64,000 bases of DNA from Streptomyces sp. LUP47B (GCF_001746295.1 NZ_MJAH01000018.1:110007-174006); one strand, 5' to 3'; numbered from the stretch's first letter, positions 35,572 to 44,310 are shown. The notes: generated by a model not told the origin, from the letters alone. A program made the numbers and translations.

Positions 35572-36983
35572 ACGACCACACGCGGGCCGGCGGCGACGGG
35601 CCGTCGACCGTACGGCGCTGGCTGGCCACGATCGACGACGCACCCGGGCCGCCGGCCCCGACCCGTCCGACGATATCGCCCCGTCCGTCGACCCTGGCCG
35701 CTCCGCCGATCCCGACCGGGACGGTCGACTGCCCCTGCCGGGACTGGGCCGCGTCCGGCGCCATGTCCCTGACCGGTCACGCCTCCGGCCCGCCCGTGCT
35801 CTCCCCGGCGAGCGCCGTCCCGTTGCTGCGGGCCGCCGCTTGCGCACTCCAGCCTCTGGGAGCCGCCCTCGCCCACCCGGTCCGTGTGGACCCCCTGGCC
35901 CTGCTCACCGGGCGCGCGGGCGCACTGGGGCTGACCCGGCACGGTCGCCTGTCCGCGGGTGGGGCGACCCGGCTGCTGCGGGCGGCGGACGGATGGTGCG
36001 TTGTCTCCCTCAGCCGCGCCGACGACCTCGAACTGCTCCCGGCACTCCTGGGACGCACCGACGTGGACGACTCCTGGCGAGCACTCACCCGGGCCGTGCG
36101 GCGCATGCCGGCGGGGGACCTCGCGGAGCGCGCCCAGATGCTCGGTATCCCGGCCGCGGGGCTCCCGCCCGCACCATCGGTCCCTCCAACTCCCTGGCAG
36201 GTCAAACGTATAGCGCCCTCGGCAGGCCCGGTGCCCGGCCGCCGCCCACTGGTCGTCGACCTCTCCTCGCTCTGGGCCGGACCCTTGTGTGCAGACCTGC
36301 TGCACCAGGCCGGTGCGCGCGTGATCAAGGTGGAGAGCACCCGTCGCCCCGACGGCACGCGGAACGGCAAGCGCCTCTTCTACGACTGGCTGCACGCCGG
36401 GCACGAAAGCGTCGCCGTCGACTTCACCACCCGCGAGGGCCGCACCGCCCTGGCGGCCCTGATCGACGCCGCCGACGTGGTCATCGAGGCCTCCCGCCCA
36501 CGCGCACTGCAGCAGCTGGGGGTGGCCCCGGAACAACGGAAACACCGCCCGGGCAAGGTCTGGCTCGCCATCACCGGTTACGGCCGTGCCCACCCCGACC
36601 GGGTGGCTTTCGGGGACGACGCCGCAGTGGCGGGCGGCCTCGTCGGCTGGACGGGCGGCGAGCCGGTGTTCTGCGCCGACGCCGTCGCCGACCCGCTCAC
36701 CGGTCTTGTGGCTGGGCTCGGAGCACTCGCCTCCCTCGCGGCCGGTGGCGGTCACCTGATCGACGTGGCGATGAGGGAGGTCGTCGCGGCCTTCACCGGC
36801 GGCCCACCGCCGGCGGCTCACTCACTGCACGGCGACAACGGTGCCTGGAGCGTCCACTGCCCACGGCTGCGGCAGACACACGCCGTATGGTCACCGCTGC
36901 CACCTCGACCACGGGGGACTGCGCCGGAGTTGGGGGCGGACACCGTGAGGGTCCTTGACGAGGTGGCGGCGTCACGCCGGTGA
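35568..36983 (+). CDS. CoA transferase family III-like protein with altered N-terminal half
   Basis: A 471-residue protein. Its C-terminal half, from about residue 220, is the CaiB/BaiF large-domain start (LVVDLSSLWAGPLCADLLHQ, then GARVIKVEST), with the probable catalytic Asp in RVAFGDDAAVAGGLVGW. The N-terminal half carries what looks like a smaller related domain (LGLTRHGRLSAGGATRLLRA), so the order of parts appears rearranged relative to the enzyme at 31112. The GTG start overlaps the ACAD stop in GTGA. It may transfer CoA to a different acid, or be a diverged enzyme. Confidence 0.72.
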   Translation: MNDHTRAGGDGPSTVRRWLATIDDAPGPPAPTRPTISPRPSTLAAPPIPTGTVDCPCRDWAASGAMSLTGHASGPPVLSPASAVPLLRAAACALQPLGAALAHPVRVDPLALLTGRAGALGLTRHGRLSAGGATRLLRAADGWCVVSLSRADDLELLPALLGRTDVDDSWRALTRAVRRMPAGDLAERAQMLGIPAAGLPPAPSVPPTPWQVKRIAPSAGPVPGRRPLVVDLSSLWAGPLCADLLHQAGARVIKVESTRRPDGTRNGKRLFYDWLHAGHESVAVDFTTREGRTALAALIDAADVVIEASRPRALQQLGVAPEQRKHRPGKVWLAITGYGRAHPDRVAFGDDAAVAGGLVGWTGGEPVFCADAVADPLTGLVAGLGALASLAAGGGHLIDVAMREVVAAFTGGPPPAAHSLHGDNGAWSVHCPRLRQTHAVWSPLPPRPRGTAPELGADTVRVLDEVAASRR

Positions 36984-37003
36984 ACGGTGAGCGCAGGACC
37001 ACG

Positions 37004-38419
37004 TCAACGCGGGGGCACGGGGCCGTACACCGCCCGGCCTCCGACATATGTGGCCCGCACCAGAGCCGGGTCCAGGTGACGCAGGGCCTCATCGAGGGGT
37101 ACGTGCAGCAGGACGAGATCGGCGCGCGCCCCCGTGGTGAGTCGGCGAGGCGGGCCGCCGGGGTCGCAGGGACGGGACAGCATGCCGCGCAGCACCCGTG
37201 CCGGTGAAGTCCGTTCGCCCGGTGCCAGGACTCGTCCTGAGGGTGTCGTCCGGTCCCTGGCCGCTCGCAGACAGGCCCACGGATCAGGATCGCCGTACGG
37301 GGCGTCGCTGCCGGGGGCCGTGGTGACGCCGGCGCGCAGCAGGCTTCCGTATCGCCAAAGGTCGCCGTGTTCCGCGGGCGGGGTGCGTTCCAGGTAGGCG
37401 TCGCCCCGCCGGGTGATGAACGTCGGTTGTGTGATCACGCGCAGCCGGCGTGCGGCGAGTTCGCGGACGGCCGCGGTATCCGCGAGGGCGCAGTGCTCGA
37501 TGCGGTCGCCGGCGTGATGTCCGGCTTCGTCGAGTGCGGCGAGTGTGAGGGCGAGCGCGGCGGGCGTCACGCAGTGCACGGCGACGGGGCGGCGCGCGGC
37601 ATGGGATGCGGATATCTCCCTTACGAGGGCGGCGAGTTCCGGCAGCTCATGGTCGGCGACCACCAGCTTGCGGGCGCCGAGCCGCAGCCGTGGGTGGCTG
37701 ACAGCTGTAGGTCGGTGCGCGGCCAAGGACGTGACGTACTGGGGCAGCTCGCCCCGGTGCAGTGCACCGGCCAGTACGGGCACGGCGGCTGAATCGGGGG
37801 TCGCGTCCGTGACGTGGGTGATCCCGAAGGCGGCCAGCCGGGCGCCGATGGCGGTGAGGGAGGGCGGACGGGCGCCGATGCGTTCGCGCAGCCAGCCGTC
37901 CACACGCCAGAGCCGTCCCGTCGCACGGCCGGAGCCGTCCCGCTCGACCCCGGGTGGCGCGGCGGCCGAGTCGGCGCCGAGGCGTTGCAGAGCTGCGGAG
38001 TTGACCACCCACAGGGCGCCCGAACGGTGCTGCACCCGCACTGGCCGCCCGGCGGCCCAGGTGTCGAGAATCTCCCTGTCCAGTGGGCCGTGTGCGCCGT
38101 CGTCGTAGCCAGTCGCTCGGATCCAGCCGTCCGGACCGGGGGCCGCGCCGCGGATTGTCGGGCCGAGTGTGGGGGCCGTTCGGCCCGACAGATCGACGGA
38201 CGCGGCCTGCGCGGCCATCGCGGTCAGATGCAGATGGTGATCGGCGAGGCCCGGGAGCAGGGCGCCATCGCCGCCGTCCACCACGTTCTCACCCGGTGCG
38301 GCCCGCAGGCGGGGCGCGAGGGCGACGATGCGCCCGCCCCGTACGCGGCAGTCGCCCTGGTGACCGGGCGCCACTTCCACGGATCGGAAAAGGACGGAGC
38401 CGCCCGGGAGTTCAGCCAT
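37004..38419 (-). CDS. Amidohydrolase-family protein, imidazolonepropionase/YtcJ-like
   Basis: A 471-residue amidohydrolase. The entry metal motif is LLPGLADHHLHLTAMAAQ (HxH as H-L-H), and the C-terminal GSDAPYGDPDPWACLRAARD carries the catalytic Asp. The N- and C-terminal beta-sandwich pieces are present. It probably hydrolyses an amide, cyclic amide or similar ring bond. ATG 38419 lies within the last 8 bp of the upstream hydratase gene; an earlier in-frame ATG at 38428 adds only three residues. Confidence 0.82.
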   Translation of the reverse strand: MAELPGGSVLFRSVEVAPGHQGDCRVRGGRIVALAPRLRAAPGENVVDGGDGALLPGLADHHLHLTAMAAQAASVDLSGRTAPTLGPTIRGAAPGPDGWIRATGYDDGAHGPLDREILDTWAAGRPVRVQHRSGALWVVNSAALQRLGADSAAAPPGVERDGSGRATGRLWRVDGWLRERIGARPPSLTAIGARLAAFGITHVTDATPDSAAVPVLAGALHRGELPQYVTSLAAHRPTAVSHPRLRLGARKLVVADHELPELAALVREISASHAARRPVAVHCVTPAALALTLAALDEAGHHAGDRIEHCALADTAAVRELAARRLRVITQPTFITRRGDAYLERTPPAEHGDLWRYGSLLRAGVTTAPGSDAPYGDPDPWACLRAARDRTTPSGRVLAPGERTSPARVLRGMLSRPCDPGGPPRRLTTGARADLVLLHVPLDEALRHLDPALVRATYVGGRAVYGPVPPR

Positions 38420-39551
38420 GCGGCGCACCGTGGACCATCCGGCTTACTCGTACTGTGGCCGCGTCGAGCCCCGCCACCTCGTCCACCAATCCCCACCGCA
38501 ATGCCGTCCCCGCGCCGATTTCCTGCCCGGTCAGCATCAGCCACGCCGCCCGCCACCGGCCCACCCGGCGGGTGACGCTGACCGTGCCTCCGGCTCCTGG
38601 AATCAGCCCCATCGACAGCTCGGGGAGGCGGAAGCGCGTACCGGCCGCCGCCGTCACCAGGCCCGCGAACGCGGCGAGTTCGAGGCCCGCACCGATCACG
38701 GGCCCGTGCACCCGCACCCGGACCCGGTCGCGCACCGCGTCCAGGAGGCGCCACGGCGCACGATCGAGCCGGACGACGTACGCCGCCACGGGGTCGCGAG
38801 CGGAGCCGAACTCGGCCAGATCGCCGCCGCTGCAGAACGCCGGCCCCGCGCCCTGGAGTTCGACCCGCTCGATGCCGGCATCCCACACCGCCGCTTCCAA
38901 CGCCGCGTACAACTCCTCGCGCATCAGGGTCGACAGCGCGTTGCGCCGCTCCGCATGGTCCAGCTCGATCGTGAGCACTCCGCCGTCGCGCGTCGCCCGT
39001 ACGAGTGGCCGCACCGGAGCGGCGGGGCGCGGAGCCGGGCGCTCGGCGATCCAACGCGCGAACTCAGGTCCGCCGAGCAGCATGGAGTACACGGCGGCCT
39101 CCGCCGCGAGACCCCGCACCGTGTCGAGGCAGGCCGTCTGCCGCAGCAGGTGCCCGAGGGCCAGGGCCGCCCCGAGCCGGTGCGCGACAGCCTCCTCGAG
39201 CTGGTCGTGCGCCTCCCCGACGTGCGCAACCGGTACCAACTCCGGACGTTCGGCGACGACATCGGGCCCGGCCAAGGTCAGGGTCAGGGCGTCGAGCAGC
39301 GGGGCGAGGCGCTGCGGCGGCGTGTGCCGGGCCACGCCGACGACCATCGGCAGCATCCCCCGTACAGCCGTGGCGCACCGGGCGATCTCCGTGTCACCGG
39401 CGGCGTGCCACCGATCGAGATCCAGAAGGTGCAGCACCCGACCTGGCACTCCCTCCGGGCCCGGCAGCAGACCGGCGTCGGCGGCGGCCACCCGTGCCGC
39501 TGACAGGGTCGTGCCCTCCCAGTCGAGGAAACCTGCGTTCTCCCAGTTCAT
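38412..39551 (-). CDS. Enoyl-CoA hydratase/isomerase with long N-terminal domain
   Basis: A 379-residue protein. The C-terminal 200 residues form a crotonase domain (VLTIELDHAERRNALSTLMR, GAGPAFCSGGDLAEFGSARD, VHGPVIGAGLELAAFAGLVT). E is present in LPELSMGLIPGAGG, as in active hydratases. The first 170 residues (LLPGPEGVPGRVLHLLDLDR, MVVGVARHTPPQRLAPLLDA) are an extra helical domain not usual in hydratases. Divergent transcription from the mutase gene leaves 105 bp with operator-like repeats. Confidence 0.82.
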   Translation of the reverse strand: MNWENAGFLDWEGTTLSAARVAAADAGLLPGPEGVPGRVLHLLDLDRWHAAGDTEIARCATAVRGMLPMVVGVARHTPPQRLAPLLDALTLTLAGPDVVAERPELVPVAHVGEAHDQLEEAVAHRLGAALALGHLLRQTACLDTVRGLAAEAAVYSMLLGGPEFARWIAERPAPRPAAPVRPLVRATRDGGVLTIELDHAERRNALSTLMREELYAALEAAVWDAGIERVELQGAGPAFCSGGDLAEFGSARDPVAAYVVRLDRAPWRLLDAVRDRVRVRVHGPVIGAGLELAAFAGLVTAAAGTRFRLPELSMGLIPGAGGTVSVTRRVGRWRAAWLMLTGQEIGAGTALRWGLVDEVAGLDAATVRVSRMVHGAPHG

Positions 39552-39639
39552 CCGGCAAGGGTAGAGCGAGTGCTGAGGCCGCCGACAGCCCTCTGCGTGA
39601 AGCTGTCACTCGCTGATCTGTTCTCTTATTCTCGATAAC

Positions 39640-39654
39640 GGTATTGGCATTCTC
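39640..39654 (-). promoter_or_regulatory. Operator-like site GAGAATGCCAATACC
   Basis: This minus-strand 15-mer is three bases before the mutase ATG, with a second GAGAAT half-site about 20 bp away (39629-39634). It matches the shared motif at 12 of 15 positions and resembles the repeat at 3680. It lies between the divergent hydratase and mutase genes and could control both. Confidence 0.4.
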
Positions 39655-39656
39655 GT

Positions 39657-41258
39657 ATGTCGCAAGTAACGTATCCACCGATGGACGCCTCCTCGCACAC
39701 CTTGTCGGGCATCCCGCTCAAGCCGGTCTACGGACCGCAGGACCGTGGTGCCGAGCCGCCCCCGCCGGGCAGCTATCCCTTCACCCGCGGCAATTACGCG
39801 ACCGGTTACCGGGGCCGCCTGTGGACTCTGCGCCAGTACTCGGGATTCGGCACCGCCGAAGAGTCCAACCGGCGTTATCGCTACCTCCTCGACCAGGGAG
39901 GCACCGGTCTGTCCGTGGCCCTGGACCTGCCCACCCAGTGCGGATACGACTCCGACGACCCCGAGGTGGCCGAGGAAGTGGGCCGGGTCGGTGTCGCCGT
40001 CGACACCCTCGCGGACGCCGAGGTGCTCTTCGACGGGATACCGCTCGACCGGATCAGCACCAGCTTCACGATCAACGGCACCGCCGCGATCCTCCTCGCC
40101 TTCTACGTGGCGGCGGCAGAACGCAAGGGCGTGCCGCGGGAGAAGCTCACCGGCACCATCCAGAACGACATTCTCAAGGAGTACGCCTCGCGCGGCACCT
40201 GGATCTGGCCCGCAGATCCGTCCCTGCGCCTGATCGCGGACACCATCGAGTTCTGCGCCGCCGAGGTGCCGAGATTCAACGCGATCTCGGTCGCCGGAGC
40301 GCACTTCCGCGACGCGGGAGCCAACGCTGTGCAGGAAATGGCGTTCACGCTGGCCGACGGCGTCACGTACTGCGACACGGTCCTCGCGCGCGGCCGGATG
40401 ACCATCGACCAGTTCGCGCCGCAGGTCTCCTTCTTCTTCTACACGCACGGCGACTTCTTCGAGGAGATCGCCAAGTACCGCGCCGGACGCAGACGTTGGG
40501 CCACGATCGTGCGCGAGCGCTACGGGGCGGAAAGCGACAAGGCCGCGATGTTCCGCTTCGGCTGCGTGGCGGGAGGAGCCTCCCTGTACGCGCCGCAGGC
40601 CCGCAACAACACCGTGCGCGTCGCCTACGAGGCGCTCGCTTCCGTGCTCGGCGGCGTGCAGTCGATGTTCACGGCGGCCTGGGACGAGCCGTTCGCCCTG
40701 CCCAGCGAGGAGTCGGCCACCCTGGCCCTACGCACCCAGCAGATCCTCGCCCACGAGACCGGTGTCACGCGCGTCGCCGACCCGCTCGGCGGCTCGTACT
40801 TCGTCGAAGCCCTCACCGACGCCACCGAGGACCGCATCGTCGAGATCATGGACGACCTCGACGCCCACGGCGGCATGGTCCGCGCCATCGAGGACGGCTA
40901 TCTGCAAGGCCTCATCGCGGACGAGGCGTACCGCATCCACCAGGCGACCGAGTCGGGCGAGCGGCCGGTCGTGGGCGTCAACCGTTTCGTCTCCGACGAA
41001 CCCGCGCCGGAAATCGCCACCTACGAACTCGACGCCAAGGGGCGCCAATTGCAGCTCGACCGGCTCGCCAGGGTCAAGACGGAACGCGACCCCTCCGCCG
41101 TACGGGGCTCACTCGCCGCGCTGGCCCGCGCTGCCGAAGGGACGGACAACCTCATGCCCCTGCTCGTCGACTGTGCCCTCGCGTACTGCACCGTCGGAGA
41201 GATGGTGACCGCGCTGAAGGACGTGTGGGGCGAGTTCCGGCAGCCGGTGGTGTACTGA
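39657..41258 (+). CDS. Methylmalonyl-CoA mutase-family large subunit (separate B12 subunit)
   Basis: A 533-residue catalytic subunit of an adenosylcobalamin acyl-CoA mutase. GLSVALDLPTQCGYDSDDPE and TSFTINGTAAILLAFYV are family blocks. At the substrate-specificity positions it has Y61 (LRQYSGF) and R179 (EYASRGTW), which align with the Tyr and Arg that hold the carboxylate in methylmalonyl-CoA mutase; isobutyryl-type mutases have Phe and Gln there. The following SVAGAH has Ala where methylmalonyl mutase has Tyr before its His. A carboxylated, possibly bulkier acyl-CoA is therefore suggested. The ATG lacks a strong ribosome site and lies next to an operator-like repeat. Confidence 0.9.
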   Translation: MSQVTYPPMDASSHTLSGIPLKPVYGPQDRGAEPPPPGSYPFTRGNYATGYRGRLWTLRQYSGFGTAEESNRRYRYLLDQGGTGLSVALDLPTQCGYDSDDPEVAEEVGRVGVAVDTLADAEVLFDGIPLDRISTSFTINGTAAILLAFYVAAAERKGVPREKLTGTIQNDILKEYASRGTWIWPADPSLRLIADTIEFCAAEVPRFNAISVAGAHFRDAGANAVQEMAFTLADGVTYCDTVLARGRMTIDQFAPQVSFFFYTHGDFFEEIAKYRAGRRRWATIVRERYGAESDKAAMFRFGCVAGGASLYAPQARNNTVRVAYEALASVLGGVQSMFTAAWDEPFALPSEESATLALRTQQILAHETGVTRVADPLGGSYFVEALTDATEDRIVEIMDDLDAHGGMVRAIEDGYLQGLIADEAYRIHQATESGERPVVGVNRFVSDEPAPEIATYELDAKGRQLQLDRLARVKTERDPSAVRGSLAALARAAEGTDNLMPLLVDCALAYCTVGEMVTALKDVWGEFRQPVVY

Positions 41259-41713
41259 TGGCCGGCGCCCGCATCCTCGTCGCCAAACCCGGACTCGACG
41301 GACACGACCGAGGGGCGAAGATCGTCGCCCGTGCGCTGCGCGACGCAGGCTTCGAGGTCATCTTCACCGGCATCCGTCAGCGCATCGACGACATCGTCGC
41401 CACCGCGGTCCAGGAGGACGTTGCGGTGATCGGACTGAGCATCCTGTCCGGCGCCCATCTGGCCCTGACCCGCCGCACGGTGCAAGCACTGCGTGCCGCG
41501 GGCGCCGAGGACATCGCGGTCGTCGTGGGCGGCACCGTCCCGGCGGGCGACGTACCCCGGCTCCTTGACGCGGGGGCGGCCGCGGTGTTCCCGACGGGCG
41601 TGCCACTGGACGAACTCGTCCACAAGATGCGCAAGTTGGCAGCCCAGGCGGACGCGGCGGCTCTGGGCCTCGGGGGTGCCGCGTCACCCGCCCCGTCCGA
41701 CCGGGCCGTGTGA
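41258..41713 (+). CDS. Acyl-CoA mutase cobalamin-binding subunit
   Basis: A 151-residue B12-binding protein. The lower cobalamin ligand is H16 in DGHDRG (the DxHxxG motif), the LSILSGAH and VVGGTVPAGD loops complete the site. Its ATG overlaps the large-subunit stop in TGATG, which fits a stable two-protein mutase. A short Ala-rich tail follows the domain. No MeaB-like G-protein chaperone is in the window. Confidence 0.93.
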   Translation: MAGARILVAKPGLDGHDRGAKIVARALRDAGFEVIFTGIRQRIDDIVATAVQEDVAVIGLSILSGAHLALTRRTVQALRAAGAEDIAVVVGGTVPAGDVPRLLDAGAAAVFPTGVPLDELVHKMRKLAAQADAAALGLGGAASPAPSDRAV

Positions 41714-41775
41714 GCCGCCCCCTGCGCGCGGCACAGGTCCGCGGCGACGGCTCCGAACCAGCAGGAGGACATACC

Positions 41776-42732
41776 GTGCGCACAGGCGTGATGATCGGCC
41801 CCGAGCGCGGTGACAGCGCCCGCAAAGCCGCCCGGATGCTCGACGATGTCGCGTGGGCCGAAGCGGCGGGACTCGACACGGTGTGGGTCCCGCAGATCCC
41901 CACCGACTTCGACGCGCTGACCGCTGTGACCCTCATGGGCACGCGTACCACCCGGATCGAATTGGGCACCGCTGTGGTGCCGTTGCAGGCACAGCACCCG
42001 ATCGCCCTGGCCCGCCAGGCGCTTTCCGCCCACGCGGCCACCGGCGGCCGGCTCGCCCTTGGCGTCGGCCCCTCGCACCACTGGGTGATCCGCGACATGC
42101 TCGGCCTGCCGTACGAGAAGCCTGCCGGCCTCACCCGCGACTACCTCGACGTCCTCGACGCGGCACGCGCGGCCCCCGGTCCGGTCGACGTCGAGAACCC
42201 CACCTTCAACGTCCACAACCCGCTCGACTTCGGGCCGGTGACCCCACTGCCCGTCCTCGTCGCCGCACTGGGGCCGGTCATGCTGCGTCTCGCCGGCGAA
42301 CGCGCGGACGGCACAGTCCTCTGGATGGCCGACGAGCGCGCCATCGCCGACCACGTCGTTCCCCGCATCACGAAGGCCGCCGAAGCCGCCGGCCGCCCCG
42401 CCCCGCGTATCGTGGCCGGTGTCCCCGTCTGTCTGTGCGAGCCCTCGCGGGTCGACGAAGCCCGCGAGCGCGCGAACCGCATTCTCGGCGAGGCCGAGAT
42501 TTCCCCCAACTACCAGCGCCTTCTCGAGCAGGGCGAGGCCCGCGACATCGGCGACCTGTGCGCGGTGGGCGACGAGAAGGCGATTCTGTCCCGTCTGCGC
42601 CGCTTCGCCGACGCGGGCGCCACCGACCTCTCGGTGCGCCTGCTTCCGATCGGGGACAACCGCGAGGAACTGATTGCCTCCAAGCACCGGACCCGCGAAC
42701 TGATCGCGACGCTCGCCGCGGAGATTCGCTGA
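41776..42732 (+). CDS. LLM-class F420-type oxidoreductase
   Basis: A 318-residue paralog of the enzyme at 1640. VRTGVMIGPERGDSARKAAR starts it; IELGTAVVPLQAQHPIALAR, GVGPSHHWVIRDMLG and VLVAALGPVMLRLAGERADG match blocks in the first copy. I chose GTG 41776 because AGGAGG lies 7 bp upstream; the frame before it is not protein-like. It ends the mutase operon, so it may reduce or oxidise an intermediate near the mutase step. Confidence 0.85.
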   Translation: MRTGVMIGPERGDSARKAARMLDDVAWAEAAGLDTVWVPQIPTDFDALTAVTLMGTRTTRIELGTAVVPLQAQHPIALARQALSAHAATGGRLALGVGPSHHWVIRDMLGLPYEKPAGLTRDYLDVLDAARAAPGPVDVENPTFNVHNPLDFGPVTPLPVLVAALGPVMLRLAGERADGTVLWMADERAIADHVVPRITKAAEAAGRPAPRIVAGVPVCLCEPSRVDEARERANRILGEAEISPNYQRLLEQGEARDIGDLCAVGDEKAILSRLRRFADAGATDLSVRLLPIGDNREELIASKHRTRELIATLAAEIR

Positions 42733-42839
42733 GAGGACATCCTCCTGCCTTGGACGGTCACCTCCGGCTGGGCCCGGCTGACGTAGAGCACGACAGTCTC
42801 TTCCGTGTGCGGCGTAAGCAGGCCCTGCCCCGACCTGTC

Positions 42840-43140
42840 CTGCTCCGGGCCGCTCCAGATCGCCGCGAGGCTTGATCGCCGTCCCCTGCAGGAGGCCGAC
42901 TGGGCGGAGGTCGCCCGAGGGGGCCGCCTACCAGAGTTCGTAGATCTTGTCTGCGCTCAGAGCGGGCAGGTCCGCGGCTACGAAGGCGGCCCGGTCGGCG
43001 GCGCGGGAGACGATGACGGCAGCGGAGGCGCCGTCGGCCAGTTCCGCGGTGTGCAGGGTGGCATCGGGTGCGGGCAGCACGCCGGCCAGTTCGTTCTCCT
43101 CTCGCCGCCTGGCCTGCAGTGTCTTCAGGCACGACGTCAC
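42840..43140 (-). pseudogene. Anti-sigma factor (RskA C-terminal domain) remnant
   Basis: On the minus strand 42928-43140 reads MTSCLKTLQARRREENELAG, PDATLHTAELADGASAAVIV and FVAADLPALSADKIYELW, then a stop. This is the core of the RskA domain of anti-sigma-K factors. The same frame beyond the stop continues with LRPVGLLQG, the next expected piece, so the stop is probably a mutation. The membrane segment and zinc domain are missing and no partner sigma gene is adjacent. The rest of the gap 42733-43176 shows no gene. Confidence 0.6.
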
Positions 43141-43176
43141 CGCATCCGTGCGCGAGGCTGGCGCCGATCCGCAGTG

Positions 43177-44310
43177 CTACGGGTGCAGCACCACCTTCGT
43201 GAAGCCCTCGATCCGCTTGTCGAACTTGTTGTAGGCCGACGATGCCTGGTCCAGGGGAAGTTCGTGGGAGACGACGAAACTGGGCTTCGCCCTGCCATCG
43301 ATGATCATGTCTCGCAGGAACCGGTTGTAACGCTTCACGTTGCACTGGCCCGTACCCATCCGCAGGCCCTTCTCGAAGAGCCTGCCGATCGCGACGAGGA
43401 GCATGCCTTGCTTGGCCTGCTCGTCCGGGCCTCCAGGATCGGACGGGACATAGAGTCCGGGCACGCCGAGCGCTCCGGTGGGTCGGACGGTGCGGATTAG
43501 CGAGTTCAGAACGGTCGCCGGTTCCTCGTTGTCAGTCCCCTGCGCCGTCGCCTGGTAGCCGACGGCGTCCACGCCCTTGTCCGTGCCGATACCGTCGGTC
43601 TGCTCCTCGATCTGCTCGACCGGGTCACCCTCGGCGAAGTTGATCGGGATTGCGCCGATTTCCTCGGCCTTCTGTAGGCGCTCGGGGACTCGGTCCACGA
43701 CGAACACCTTTCTCGCGCCGCGCAGCAGGGCCGAGTAGGCGGCCATGAGTCCAACTGGACCAGCGCCGTACACCGCGACACTCTCGCCCGGTCGGACCTG
43801 CGCGAGTTCACAACCGTGATAGCCAGTGGGAAAGATGTCAGCGAGCAGGATGAAATCGGTCTCGTGCTCGTTTCCCTGAGGAAGCTTCAGGCAGTTGAAG
43901 TCAGCGTACGGAACGCGTATGTACTCTGCCTGGCCGCCCTTCCAGGGCCCCATGGCCACATAGCCGTAAGCGCCGCCTGCGAAACCGGGATTGACGGTGA
44001 TGCAGAATCCGGTATATCCCTCGACGCAGTTCATGCAGAAACCGCAGGCGACATTGAAGGGCATGACCACGCGGTCGCCCTCCTTGAGCGTGGTGACGCC
44101 CTGTCCGAGGTCTTCGATTACTCCCATGTTCTCGTGGCCGAAGACGATGCCGGGCTCCGCAGCAGTGCGGCCCTCGTACATGTGTAGATCGGAGCCACAT
44201 ATCGCGGTGGAGGTAACCCGTACGATCACGTCGTTCGGGTGCTGGATGGTGGGCTTTTCAACATCTTCGACCGCAACAGTGAACGGTCCCTTGTAAACGA
44301 CGGCCTTCAT
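43177..44310 (-). CDS. Zinc-dependent alcohol dehydrogenase, glutathione-independent formaldehyde dehydrogenase type
   Basis: A 377-residue zinc MDR protein. Catalytic zinc ligands are C38 (AICGSDLH) and H59 (FGHEN); the structural zinc loop has C89, C92, C95 and C103 (ACGFCMNCVEGYTGFC). The long insertion (NPGFAGGAYGYVAMGPWKGG) and ILLADIFPTGYHGCELAQVR are characteristic of FdhA-type enzymes, which oxidise formaldehyde by dismutation or with NAD. ATG 44310 follows AGAGGTG. The gene has visibly lower GC, with more A/T third positions than its neighbours, so horizontal transfer is possible. Confidence 0.9.
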   Translation of the reverse strand: MKAVVYKGPFTVAVEDVEKPTIQHPNDVIVRVTSTAICGSDLHMYEGRTAAEPGIVFGHENMGVIEDLGQGVTTLKEGDRVVMPFNVACGFCMNCVEGYTGFCITVNPGFAGGAYGYVAMGPWKGGQAEYIRVPYADFNCLKLPQGNEHETDFILLADIFPTGYHGCELAQVRPGESVAVYGAGPVGLMAAYSALLRGARKVFVVDRVPERLQKAEEIGAIPINFAEGDPVEQIEEQTDGIGTDKGVDAVGYQATAQGTDNEEPATVLNSLIRTVRPTGALGVPGLYVPSDPGGPDEQAKQGMLLVAIGRLFEKGLRMGTGQCNVKRYNRFLRDMIIDGRAKPSFVVSHELPLDQASSAYNKFDKRIEGFTKVVLHP

